Assembly (NCBI GenBank): GCA_964569055.1
Contig: CAZMSZ010000101.1
Span: 1 to 20,581 of the forward strand
Origin: JAWLGW01 sp964569055
Lineage (GTDB): Bacteria; Planctomycetota; J058
Direction: 5' to 3'
DNA: 20,581 bases
This document shows positions 5,675-13,069 of the stretch, piece by piece. The notes under the pieces are model-generated. The model saw only the letters and a program-made list of their open reading frames with translations. It did no database searches and was not told the DNA's origin. Numbering within the stretch: position 1 is the first letter of the stretch; each line of letters begins with the position of its first letter. The translations under genes and the position numbers were made by a program.

Positions 5675-8209
5675 TCAGCGCCCGAGCTCGCGCACGAACT
5701 GCGTGTCGCCCAGCTCGAACCGCGCCGTCGGCGGGAGCACCTCGAGCAGGCGCACGTCGGGGATCGACCGGCCCGCGGCGTCGAGCACGGGGTCGCCCTC
5801 CTTCACGCGCCGGCCGTTCACGATCGCGCAGCTCGCGAGCGGCGCGCCCTCCTCCCGCACGTGCACGAGCGCGTCGAGGTCGAGCCCGAGCTTCGCGATC
5901 GCGTCGAGCGTGCGGGCGCGCCCAGCGAGGGCCTGACCGCGCATGCGCAGGGCCTCGGCGTTGCGCCTGAACAGCTCCTGCTCCTGCGCCTCCATGCGCG
6001 CCGCGAGCGCCTCGAGCCGCTCGTGCGCCGCGAGCGCCTCCTGGTGGAGCTCATCACTGATGGCATCGGCCATCACCAGGAGGTGAGCGTTCCCGAGCTG
6101 GCTGTAGAGCTTCAGCCGGAGCGCGAGGGACCGCTCGCCGAGGGGCTCCAGCTCCGCGAGCCAGGCCTCGATCTGACCGAACACCTCCTCCTGCGGGGTG
6201 ACGGCCCCGTAGGCTGTGATCGCGGCGCCGAGCTTGCTCAGCAGCGGCAAGACGGCGTCCACGTCTCCGGCTCGCGCGGCGGCGCCGACCTCGCCCATGA
6301 CCGCGTCGACCTCCCCCCGCGCCGCGGCGATCGCCGCGTCGTCGCGGGCGGGCTCGGCCGGCTCGCTCCCGAAGGCGAGCGCGAGCACCTCGCTCAGCTT
6401 GGCCTGGACCTCGTTCGTGCGACCCGAGCGCACGAGGTCGGCGATCTCGTCGAGCAGCCGCTCGAGCGCGGCGTCCTGAGCCCTCCTCTCGCCCCTGACC
6501 GGCGTCGGGAGCGGGCCCCAGCTCGCGGCCCACGGCGCGGGCCGGACCGCGAGCATGTCCTTACCCGTCTCGTCGACCTCGTGCCCGTTCGCGAGCGCCA
6601 CCAGCCGGAGCGCGTCGAGGTAGGGGAGGTGGCGCAGCTCGAGCGTGACCTCGCCCGCCACGCCGGCGTCGCCCACGACGCTCTTCCCGGCGTGGGCGGC
6701 GAGCACGCTGTACAGCGCGAGCGCGGGGCAGTCGTTCGCCTCGATGACCGCCTGCGGGGGCCGGGCGAGCCGGAGGACGCCCGGCTGCGGGGTCGTCACG
6801 ACGCAGCCCGTCAGCCGCGCCAGCACGCGGAGCGCGTCCCGCCAGCCGACGTCACGCAGGTCGCACGAGACGGTCGCGTCCAGGCCCTCCTCCACGCGGA
6901 CATCCGCGCCGACCTGGCGGCCGACCGACTGGCACACCTCGGAGAGGTCCACCGCGTCGACGTCGATGGAGATCAGGCGCTCGCCCGTGGCCGGCCCGGG
7001 CCGGTTCGACGGCGCCGCCAGGGCGAGGGCCACGGGGGTGAGGGCGGTGGGGGGGAGGGCGCCGCCGGTGACGACCGCCACCTCGCCCAGGAACGCGACG
7101 TGGGCCCCGACGCTCCCGGCCAGCGACAGGACGGCGTCCCGCCAGGGGATGTTCTGGAGGTTGGTGGCCCCGACGCTGCCGCGGACGCGCGGATCGACGA
7201 CCACGTTCGTCCCGCTGTATGCCGTGACGGCCTTGAACGCCGTGCGGATGTCGATCGGGCCGGGGAGCTGCAACGAGACCTGCCGAGGATGCTCCAGCAG
7301 CAGCACTCCGCCCGCCAAGGGGGTCACCTCGCAGCTCGTCAGGTCCGCTACCATCTCCACCGCGTCGCGGGGCGGGATGTCGTTGGACACGACCCTGACC
7401 TTTTGTCCCTTCGAGACGGCCGGGTCGAGGACCACGTTGAGCCCTCCCTGCCGCGCGATCGCGCGGCACACCTCCGAGAGGGGCGCGTCGACCGCGGAGA
7501 GGTCGATCAGCTCGGCGTCCCCGGAGACCTCGAGCCTGGCCTCGGGAGCCGGCGCGGAGACGGGAGGCGGCGCCGGGGTCGTCGAGACCCGCGCCGGCCT
7601 GTTCGGCGCCAGCGCCGCCACCGCGCCGCCCGCAGCGATCCCGGCGCCGGCGAGCAGCAGCAGGAGCCCGCGGCGGCCGCGCCGCGGTCGCCGCGGGCGG
7701 CGCTCCTCGAGCTGGGCGGGGCGCACGGTGCGGGTCTCGTCGCAGCCCGGAATGCTGCAGCCGGCGTGCTCGGCGAAGCAGTCGTGGTGGTGCGGCGCCA
7801 GGCACGAGGCGCAGAACACCGACTCCTCGCGCTGCATGCGGTCGTGGCAGAACGAGCACGACAGCACGACCCGGCCGCGCACCGCCTCCACCGCGTCCCG
7901 ATCCGCGGTCGGCGCGGCCGGCGCCGCGCCCTTCTTGTCGCCGCCGACGGCGGCCTCCGCGCGCGCGGCCTCCAGCACGCGCTCCTTCAGCTCGGGGGAC
8001 AGGGGCTCCATGGACTCCTCCCACGCCTCGGCCAACAGGCCGTAGGCCTCGCTCGCACGCTCCGCCCGGGCGCGACAGCGCGCGCACGCGGCGAGGTGCT
8101 CCTCCACGGTGTCTCGTTCGTCCTGCGTGAGCAGGGCCTCGCCCGCGGCGTCGTCCAGGACGAGCAGCGGGGTCAGCTCGAGCAGCGGCTCGACCGCGGC
8201 GCAGCTCAT
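5675..8209 (-). CDS. Membrane anti-sigma factor-like protein: ZAS zinc finger, RING-like finger, TM, four STN/secretin-N-like repeats, GspB/PilP-like C-terminus
   Basis: 844 residues from ATG 8209, whose ATGA overlaps the stop of the ECF sigma gene. Residues 1-60 resemble a ZAS anti-sigma domain: Cys3 and HLAACARC (His38, Cys42, Cys45). Residues 114-160 form a binuclear zinc finger (Cys118/121, Cys133/136, a His cluster at 140-142, Cys144, Cys151, Cys156) resembling the prokaryotic RING family. One membrane helix lies at about 181-202. Beyond it four repeats of about 70-75 residues (about 230-306, 309-380, 411-483, 486-555) share the STN/secretin N-domain pattern: a hydrophobic strand, helix, VxxDP-type turn, then a 'WRDAL..LA' helix. 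Residues 575-790 are mainly helical. The last 50 residues (NGRRVKEGDPV, then VRLLEVLPPTARFELGDTQF) resemble GspB/GspC/PilP periplasmic domains. It probably holds the sigma factor at the membrane until an envelope signal arrives. The domain calls are by eye. Confidence 0.85.
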   Translation of the reverse strand: MSCAAVEPLLELTPLLVLDDAAGEALLTQDERDTVEEHLAACARCRARAERASEAYGLLAEAWEESMEPLSPELKERVLEAARAEAAVGGDKKGAAPAAPTADRDAVEAVRGRVVLSCSFCHDRMQREESVFCASCLAPHHHDCFAEHAGCSIPGCDETRTVRPAQLEERRPRRPRRGRRGLLLLLAGAGIAAGGAVAALAPNRPARVSTTPAPPPVSAPAPEARLEVSGDAELIDLSAVDAPLSEVCRAIARQGGLNVVLDPAVSKGQKVRVVSNDIPPRDAVEMVADLTSCEVTPLAGGVLLLEHPRQVSLQLPGPIDIRTAFKAVTAYSGTNVVVDPRVRGSVGATNLQNIPWRDAVLSLAGSVGAHVAFLGEVAVVTGGALPPTALTPVALALAAPSNRPGPATGERLISIDVDAVDLSEVCQSVGRQVGADVRVEEGLDATVSCDLRDVGWRDALRVLARLTGCVVTTPQPGVLRLARPPQAVIEANDCPALALYSVLAAHAGKSVVGDAGVAGEVTLELRHLPYLDALRLVALANGHEVDETGKDMLAVRPAPWAASWGPLPTPVRGERRAQDAALERLLDEIADLVRSGRTNEVQAKLSEVLALAFGSEPAEPARDDAAIAAARGEVDAVMGEVGAAARAGDVDAVLPLLSKLGAAITAYGAVTPQEEVFGQIEAWLAELEPLGERSLALRLKLYSQLGNAHLLVMADAISDELHQEALAAHERLEALAARMEAQEQELFRRNAEALRMRGQALAGRARTLDAIAKLGLDLDALVHVREEGAPLASCAIVNGRRVKEGDPVLDAAGRSIPDVRLLEVLPPTARFELGDTQFVRELGR

Positions 8210-8769
8210 GACGTCGCCCCCTCGGCCTCGAGCACCCCGCGCCGGCGCAGCTCGACCGCGAACCGATGCGCCGCGGCGCGCAGGCGGGCGCGGGCCGTCG
8301 GCACCGAGCACGCGAGGCTCTCGGCCAGCTCCTGCATGGTGAGGCAGGTGGCGTGGCGGAGCGCGAGCGCCTCGCGCTGCTCGGGCTCGAGCGCCGCGAG
8401 GGCGCCCTGCACCAGCGCGCGTCGCTCCTGCCGCTCGACGCGGTCGGGCGCGGGCGTGTCGGTCGAGAGCGCGCCCGCCAGCGCGGCGTCGTCCTGCGGG
8501 CGGGCTCGCCCGAGCTCGAGCACCACGCGGCGCGCGATCCCGAGCGCGTACGGCCGGAGCGGGCGGTCGGGGTCGAACCGGCCGAGGTCGCGGAAGAGGC
8601 GTAGGAACGTCTCCTGCACGGCGTCCTCGACCTCGGCGCCGCGCAGCCCAGGCGCCAGCGCGCACACCGCGCGGTGCACGGCGGGGGCCAGCCGGTCGTA
8701 GAGGGCGCCGCGGGCCTGCTCGTCGCCGGCTCGCGCCTCCGCCACCAGCGCCGCCTCGCTGTCGGACAT
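8206..8769 (-). CDS. ECF-type RNA polymerase sigma factor
   Basis: 187 residues from ATG 8769, preceded by an AAGGTG sequence about 7 bp upstream. The open frame extends 43 codons further upstream, but that part has no sigma-like features. Region 2 spans about 17-88 with the typical DAVQETFLRLFRDLGRFDP core and the PYALGIARRVV promoter-melting segment. Region 4 spans about 118-175 with LEPEQREALALRHA and a helix-turn-helix (MQELAESLACSVPTARARL). Region 3 is absent, as in ECF factors. It would direct RNA polymerase to a small regulon, probably including this locus. The stop overlaps the start of the ZAS/RING/STN protein, strong context for a sigma/anti-sigma pair. A receptor kinase is transcribed divergently 236 bp away and might feed into the same pathway; that last link is inference. 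Confidence 0.92.
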   Translation of the reverse strand: MSDSEAALVAEARAGDEQARGALYDRLAPAVHRAVCALAPGLRGAEVEDAVQETFLRLFRDLGRFDPDRPLRPYALGIARRVVLELGRARPQDDAALAGALSTDTPAPDRVERQERRALVQGALAALEPEQREALALRHATCLTMQELAESLACSVPTARARLRAAAHRFAVELRRRGVLEAEGATS

Positions 8770-9005
8770 CAGCAACACCTTGGCCTCGCCGCGGTCGGGT
8801 CCACACCCCAGTTGCGGGTCGCCCCTCGCGGCAGAAAGGAATTCCGAACAGACCCCGGCGCGACGTCGCAAGCCTCGACACGTCAAGGGCTCGGTCACGA
8901 TAGGGCGCGCGCGAGGGCGCAGCCAGCCGGGCCCGTCCCGTGCCCACGACCGGTGTGCGCGGCGCGGCGCGCGGGCGCGGTGCTACGCTCGCGGGCGGAG
9001 GACCC
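8770..9005. other. Divergent regulatory gap between ECF sigma gene and second kinase
   Basis: 236 bp without a supported gene. On the kinase side it holds an extended -10-like sequence and a Shine-Dalgarno sequence. On the sigma side it holds the palindrome GGAATTCC (8838-8845), unusually AT-rich for this DNA and 68 bp upstream of the sigma start. TTGACG (minus strand, 8881-8886) looks like a -35 box, but no matching -10 follows at 16-18 bp. An ECF autoregulated promoter would be expected here but cannot be assigned. Confidence 0.5.
8981..9002 (+). promoter_or_regulatory. Extended -10 (TGCTACGCT) and Shine-Dalgarno for second kinase
   Basis: TGCTACGCT (8981-8989) fits the TGnTAnnnT extended -10 form. 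It is followed by GGAGGA (8997-9002) only 3 bp before GTG 9006. The predicted mRNA leader would be about 10 nt, almost entirely ribosome-binding site. The spacing is short, so a slightly different start cannot be excluded. Confidence 0.4.
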
Positions 9006-11522
9006 GTGCCGCCCGTCGACCCCTCCGAGCTCGAGCAGGCGCGCCAAGACCCGCGGCGACGCTTCGAGCGCTTCGTGCTCCTGAGCGAGCTCGGGCGCGG
9101 CGGCATGGGCGTGGTCTATCGGGCCTGGGACGAGCGGGCCGGGCGGCCCGTGGCGCTCAAGCTGCTCCTCGAGCCAGACCCCGCGGCCGCCGAGCGCATG
9201 GTCCGCGAGGCGGAGGCGGTGGCGCGCCTCAAGCACCCGGGGATCGTGGCGGTCCACGACGCCGGCCGCGTGGGCGGCCGCGCCTTCGTGGCGCTCGAGC
9301 TGGTCGAGGGCGGCCCGCTCACTCAGCTCCCGACGCCGGCCCCCGTGGACGAGGCGCTGCGGATCGGCGTGGCGCTGGCCGAGGCGCTCGAGCACGCGCA
9401 CGCCCGCGGCGTGATCCACCGCGACCTCAAGCCGGCCAATGTGCTGCTCGATCCTGCTGGCGCGCCCAGGGTGCTCGACTTCGGGCTGGCGCTGCTCGCG
9501 GACCGCAGCCGCCTGACCCGCAGCGGGACCCTGCTCGGGACGGCGGCCTACATGCCGCCCGAGCAGATCGAGGGGCGCGCCGACGCGCGCAGCGACGTGT
9601 ACGCGGTGGGAGGCGTCCTGTACTGGCTGCTCACCGGGACCCCGCCCTTCGCGGGCGCGACCGTGGAGAACGTGCTGGTCGCAGCCATGAACGAACGCCC
9701 GCGCGCCCCCTCGTCCCTGAACCCCTCGGTCCCGCCCGCGCTCGACGCGCTCTGTGCGCGCTGCCTCGCCAAGGAGCCCGAGGGGCGGTTCGAGAGCGCC
9801 GCCGCGCTGCGGATCGCCTTGGAGGAGGCCCGCGCCGGGACGGCGCGCGTGCCGCCCCGCCGCTCGCGCGCGCTGCTCGCGGTCGGCGCCGGTCTGCTGC
9901 TGCTCGGGGGCGGTGTGGCCGCGGCCTGGGCCGGGTCGCGACACGAGGAGGAGCCCGAGGCGGAGCAGGTCAGCGTCGAGGTCGAGGCCGCGCTGCGCCG
10001 CGCCGACGGCGCGCTCGCGTCGGGCGACGCGCGCGCGGCGCTGGACGCGCTCGCCGCCATCGGCGCGGCCGAGCGGGCCCAGAACACCACGCGGGTGGCG
10101 GCGCTCGAGGGCGAGGCCCGCTGGCTCCTGGGCGAGCTCGAGGCGGCGCGGAGCGCGGCGACGAGCGCCGGCGGGCAAGCGCCGCTCCTGGCGCTGCTGC
10201 TCGCGGCGAGCGACGGGAACGCGCTCGCCGCGCCCCGCTGCGCGAGCGAGCTCGCCGCTCATGGCGCGCGCCCGGCGGGGGCGCTGGCGCGCGCCCTGGC
10301 GCTCGCGCGGCTGGGGATGGTGGAGGAGCCCAAGGAGGCGCTGCGCGTGCCGAGGGCTCCGGCCGACCCGCGCCCGCTCGCCCTCTCGCTCCTCGACGGC
10401 TCGGGCCCCGACGCGAGCGTGCTCGACGCCGTCGTGCCGCTGCTCCCGGCCCTCGGCCGCGCGGACCTCGACGGTGAGCGCGGCGCGCGGCTGCTCGCGC
10501 GCGCGGCGGCGCAGCTCGTGGAGGCGCCCGAGCAGGCGCTCGCGCTCGTTCGTCCGCTGGCGCGCGCCTTCGGCGCGGACCTCGCGGGGCTCGCCGGGGC
10601 GGCCGAGTTGCGGGACGCCGCGGTCCGCCGCGCGGACGCGATCGCGGGGGAGCGGCTCCCCATGGCGCTCCGGCCGGACGAGCGCTGGGCCGCCTACGGC
10701 CGCGCGCTCCCGCCGCTGCGCGTCGCCGTGCTGCTGGACCCCGCGGCCCAGCCTGGGGAGGCGCTGACGGCGCTGCTCGAGCTGCTCCGGCCGCCGAGCT
10801 CGGAGGAGCAGCGGGCGGCGCGCGAGGCGTGCAAAGCGACCGCAGACAGAGCGCCCCCAGATCTGCGCTCCCTCCGAGAGAAGTGGTGGCACTCTCCGGC
10901 CGCGTCGCGCGAGATCGCGTGGATCGCCTCGGAGGCCTTGATCATGAGCGGCCCGGACGCGGTGCCGGAAGCGCGCGAGTGGCTGCAGGCGGCGATCGAC
11001 GCGGGACCGCTCGAGCTGCCCGACCAGGACTTCGTGGTCCAGCTCGCCTACGTGATGAGTCGCGACCCGGCGCGGGCCGACGAGGGGTGGGCGCTGCTCG
11101 AGCGCGTCCTCGCGATCGACCCGCTCCACTCCGACGCCCTCGAGATCCGCGGCCGGCGCGAGCTCGAGCGGCCGGAGGGCGACCTCGCGCAGGCGGAGCG
11201 CGACCTCCGGCTGGCGTGCTACGCAGACCAGCGCCACCGCACCCTGTCGTCACGGATGCGCGATCCGTTCTACTGGCGGGTGGAGGCGGTGAGGCGCACC
11301 GACCCGAGCCGGGCCCGCGCGCTCTGCGACGAGTGGGAGGATTGGCCGGGCGAGACCGAGGCGAAGCACGGGGCACGCAAGAAGCAGCGGGACGCCCTGC
11401 GCGAGCGGATCGACGCCGCCTTGGGGCAGCGCTCCGTGACGGCCGCCGCGGAGGAGGACGGCGGCGCGTCCTCAGGCCAGCAGCTCGTCGAGCCGGACGG
11501 GACGGAGCCCACGGACCGCTAG
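9006..11522 (+). CDS. Receptor-type serine/threonine protein kinase with large extracytoplasmic helical domain
   Basis: 838 residues from GTG 9006. The kinase domain spans about 23-275: glycine loop SELGRGGMGVVYRA (27-40), Lys52, Glu70, HRDLKPAN (Asp140), DFG (158-160), GTAAYMPPEQ (179-188) and SDVYAVGG. All catalytic residues are present. One membrane helix follows at about 288-309. The remaining 530 residues are Ala/Leu/Glu-rich and helical and look like degenerate TPR-type repeats, probably an external sensing or scaffolding domain; no ligand-binding family was recognised. An upstream in-frame GTG (8940) would add 22 low-complexity residues. The 3' end overlaps the convergent deacetylase gene by 51 bp. 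Divergence from the ECF sigma/anti-sigma pair suggests a shared signalling locus, although orphan kinases next to ECF genes are common in such genomes. Confidence 0.92.
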   Translation: MPPVDPSELEQARQDPRRRFERFVLLSELGRGGMGVVYRAWDERAGRPVALKLLLEPDPAAAERMVREAEAVARLKHPGIVAVHDAGRVGGRAFVALELVEGGPLTQLPTPAPVDEALRIGVALAEALEHAHARGVIHRDLKPANVLLDPAGAPRVLDFGLALLADRSRLTRSGTLLGTAAYMPPEQIEGRADARSDVYAVGGVLYWLLTGTPPFAGATVENVLVAAMNERPRAPSSLNPSVPPALDALCARCLAKEPEGRFESAAALRIALEEARAGTARVPPRRSRALLAVGAGLLLLGGGVAAAWAGSRHEEEPEAEQVSVEVEAALRRADGALASGDARAALDALAAIGAAERAQNTTRVAALEGEARWLLGELEAARSAATSAGGQAPLLALLLAASDGNALAAPRCASELAAHGARPAGALARALALARLGMVEEPKEALRVPRAPADPRPLALSLLDGSGPDASVLDAVVPLLPALGRADLDGERGARLLARAAAQLVEAPEQALALVRPLARAFGADLAGLAGAAELRDAAVRRADAIAGERLPMALRPDERWAAYGRALPPLRVAVLLDPAAQPGEALTALLELLRPPSSEEQRAAREACKATADRAPPDLRSLREKWWHSPAASREIAWIASEALIMSGPDAVPEAREWLQAAIDAGPLELPDQDFVVQLAYVMSRDPARADEGWALLERVLAIDPLHSDALEIRGRRELERPEGDLAQAERDLRLACYADQRHRTLSSRMRDPFYWRVEAVRRTDPSRARALCDEWEDWPGETEAKHGARKKQRDALRERIDAALGQRSVTAAAEEDGGASSGQQLVEPDGTEPTDR

Positions 11523-12245
11523 CCCGTCGAGCACCGCGGCCGTGATCGCGCGCACGCGGTCGGGGTCCTGGCCGCCGTCGTGGAGGCACACGATCGCCCC
11601 CGGCGCGACGCCCGCCAGGACGCGCGCGACGACGCGTTCGACCGAGCGCCCGGTGGTGTCCAGCCCGCGGACGTGCCACGCGACGACCTCGAGCCCGAGC
11701 GCCGCGCAGGCCGGCGCCACGGCGTGGCTGACCAGGCCCATGGGCGGGCGGTAGTAGCGCGGCGCCGCGCCGGTCAGCTCGGCCAGCGTCTCCTGACAGC
11801 GCGTCAGCTCGCGGCGGAGGGCGCCCGTCCCGAGGAGGTTCGTCCACGCGGCGTGTCGGTCGGAGTGGTTGCCCACGAGGTGCCCCTCGCGCACGATCCG
11901 TCGCACCAGCTCGGGGTGGGCGCGCGCCCGCTCCCCGACCACGAAGAACGTCGCCTTGGCGCCGCGCTCGGCCAGGAGGTCGAGCAAGGCCGGCGTGGCC
12001 GCCGGGTCGGGGCCGTCGTCGAACGTGAGCGCGACCTCGGGCCGCCCGTGCGGCGCGCGCGTCCAGGCGCGGACCAGCAGCCCGGCGCCGGGGGAGAGCG
12101 TGGCGTAGGTCGTGACCGCCGCGGCGAGCAGCGCGAGCGCGAGCGCCACGGGCAGGCGCAGCGAAGGCGGGAGGAGCAGGCCCGCCGCGAGCGCCAGGAG
12201 CGCCGCCGCGAGCACGATCCAGGCGAGCGGCGGCCAGCGGCTCAC
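11472..12245 (-). CDS. Membrane-anchored polysaccharide deacetylase (NodB/CE4 fold), last gene of the ACP/ketosynthase operon
   Basis: 257 residues from GTG 12245, which overlaps the preceding stop as GTGA. An upstream GTG (12269) is possible but lacks the overlap seen at every other junction of this operon. Two hydrophobic segments (about 7-25 and 29-50) anchor the protein. The NodB domain spans about 68-255 with all CE4 motifs: TFDDGP (Asp76/77), the zinc-binding H-x3-H GNHSDRH (His127, His131), YRPPMG (165-170), the Trp190-containing segment and LHDGG (His222). It should remove acetyl groups from an N-acetyl sugar or related amide at the outer face of the membrane. Placement at the end of a type II fatty acid/polyene-like operon suggests a role in finishing a lipid head group or glycoconjugate, but the substrate cannot be read from sequence. 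Confidence 0.9.
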   Translation of the reverse strand: MSRWPPLAWIVLAAALLALAAGLLLPPSLRLPVALALALLAAAVTTYATLSPGAGLLVRAWTRAPHGRPEVALTFDDGPDPAATPALLDLLAERGAKATFFVVGERARAHPELVRRIVREGHLVGNHSDRHAAWTNLLGTGALRRELTRCQETLAELTGAAPRYYRPPMGLVSHAVAPACAALGLEVVAWHVRGLDTTGRSVERVVARVLAGVAPGAIVCLHDGGQDPDRVRAITAAVLDGLAVRGLRPVRLDELLA

Positions 12246-13069
12246 GGCCGCGACCACACCGCCGACCACGACTCGCCCCAGCGGGGGGTCGCGACCACCA
12301 TCACGCGCGACGGCGCCGCCGTGAGCGCGAACCAGGCCGGGTCGAGCTCACCCGAAAGGAGCGCCACGGCCGCCGCGCAGGCGAGGGCGGGCCCGCCCGC
12401 CAGCCCGCCGCCCCAGGCGGCGTAGGCGCGCGGCGCCAGCACCAGCGCGTCCGCCTCGTTCGCGGGCGCGGCGCCGCAGCTCACCGCCTCGAGACAGGCG
12501 AGCGGCGCGCTCGCCCCGGCGGCGTCGAGCCGCAGCACCGCGCCGCCCTCGAGCGGCGGCCCGCCGCCCGGGCCGCAGGCGCCCCACGCGCGGGTCACGT
12601 CCTCGATCACCTCGTCGACGCCGCCCACCAGCGCGGGCGCGGCTCCCCCGCGCGCGGCGCGGCGCTCCGCGAGGAGCAGGGCCTGCAGCCCGCTCGCCGG
12701 GCCGTGGACGATCGTGCGGCTCTCGCCGCGCGCGCCGAGCGCCTGCGCGACGGCGGCCGCGGCGGCGTTGTGGACCGAGGCCGAGAACGCTCGCGGCTTG
12801 GGGGCGGCCTCGTCGGCGACGATCATTTGCCGCACGAAGGCCTCGGTCTCGGTGAGCGAGCCCAGCGCCGTGCCGAGCAGGACGGCGGTCTCGGCGGGCG
12901 CGGCCTCCTCGCCGAGCGCCGTGCGCGCGAGCGCGGTGGCGAGCGTGGGGAGCCGCGCGCGGCGAGGGTGCTCGCCCGGCGGCGGGAGGGCCACCACGCG
13001 CGCGGCGGGGAACGGCGGGCACTCCGCGGCGCTGGCCACCGCGTAGCCGGTCACGACCAGGGCGCTCAC
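12242..13069 (-). CDS. Degenerate beta-ketoacyl synthase-like protein 2 (ketoacyl-synt_2 type, nucleophile Cys replaced by Pro)
   Basis: 275 residues from GTG 13069 (GTGA overlap with the upstream ketosynthase stop). It keeps a recognisable thiolase-fold N-half: TAVLLGTALGSLTET (61-75), SASVHNAAAAAVAQALG, and TIVHGPASGLQAL (119-131). The last aligns with TIANACASGAQAL of the adjacent active ketosynthase and places Pro124 where the nucleophilic Cys should be. The late segment WGGGLAGGPAL (219-229) aligns with FGHTLGAAGAI of the partner and lacks its catalytic His. It should not condense acyl chains on its own. By analogy with chain-length factors of type II PKS and the KS-like subunits of aryl-polyene clusters, it probably forms a heterodimer with the preceding ketosynthase. 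Confidence 0.82.
   Translation of the reverse strand: MSALVVTGYAVASAAECPPFPAARVVALPPPGEHPRRARLPTLATALARTALGEEAAPAETAVLLGTALGSLTETEAFVRQMIVADEAAPKPRAFSASVHNAAAAAVAQALGARGESRTIVHGPASGLQALLLAERRAARGGAAPALVGGVDEVIEDVTRAWGACGPGGGPPLEGGAVLRLDAAGASAPLACLEAVSCGAAPANEADALVLAPRAYAAWGGGLAGGPALACAAAVALLSGELDPAWFALTAAPSRVMVVATPRWGESWSAVWSRP

Noticed and set aside
4040..8701. 1553-residue open frame on the plus strand
   Set aside because: It runs antisense through the anti-sigma gene and out of frame through the membrane protein gene. Its translation is Arg/Ala/Pro/Gly-rich without any domain; typical GC-driven shadow.
8858..8886. Sigma-70 promoter for the ECF sigma gene starting from TTGACG (minus strand)
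   Set aside because: The expected -10 position reads TCGCGC, which is not a -10 element.
8895..11237. 780-residue minus-strand open frame
   Set aside because: Antisense to the second kinase; low-complexity Arg/Ala/Glu composition and no motif.
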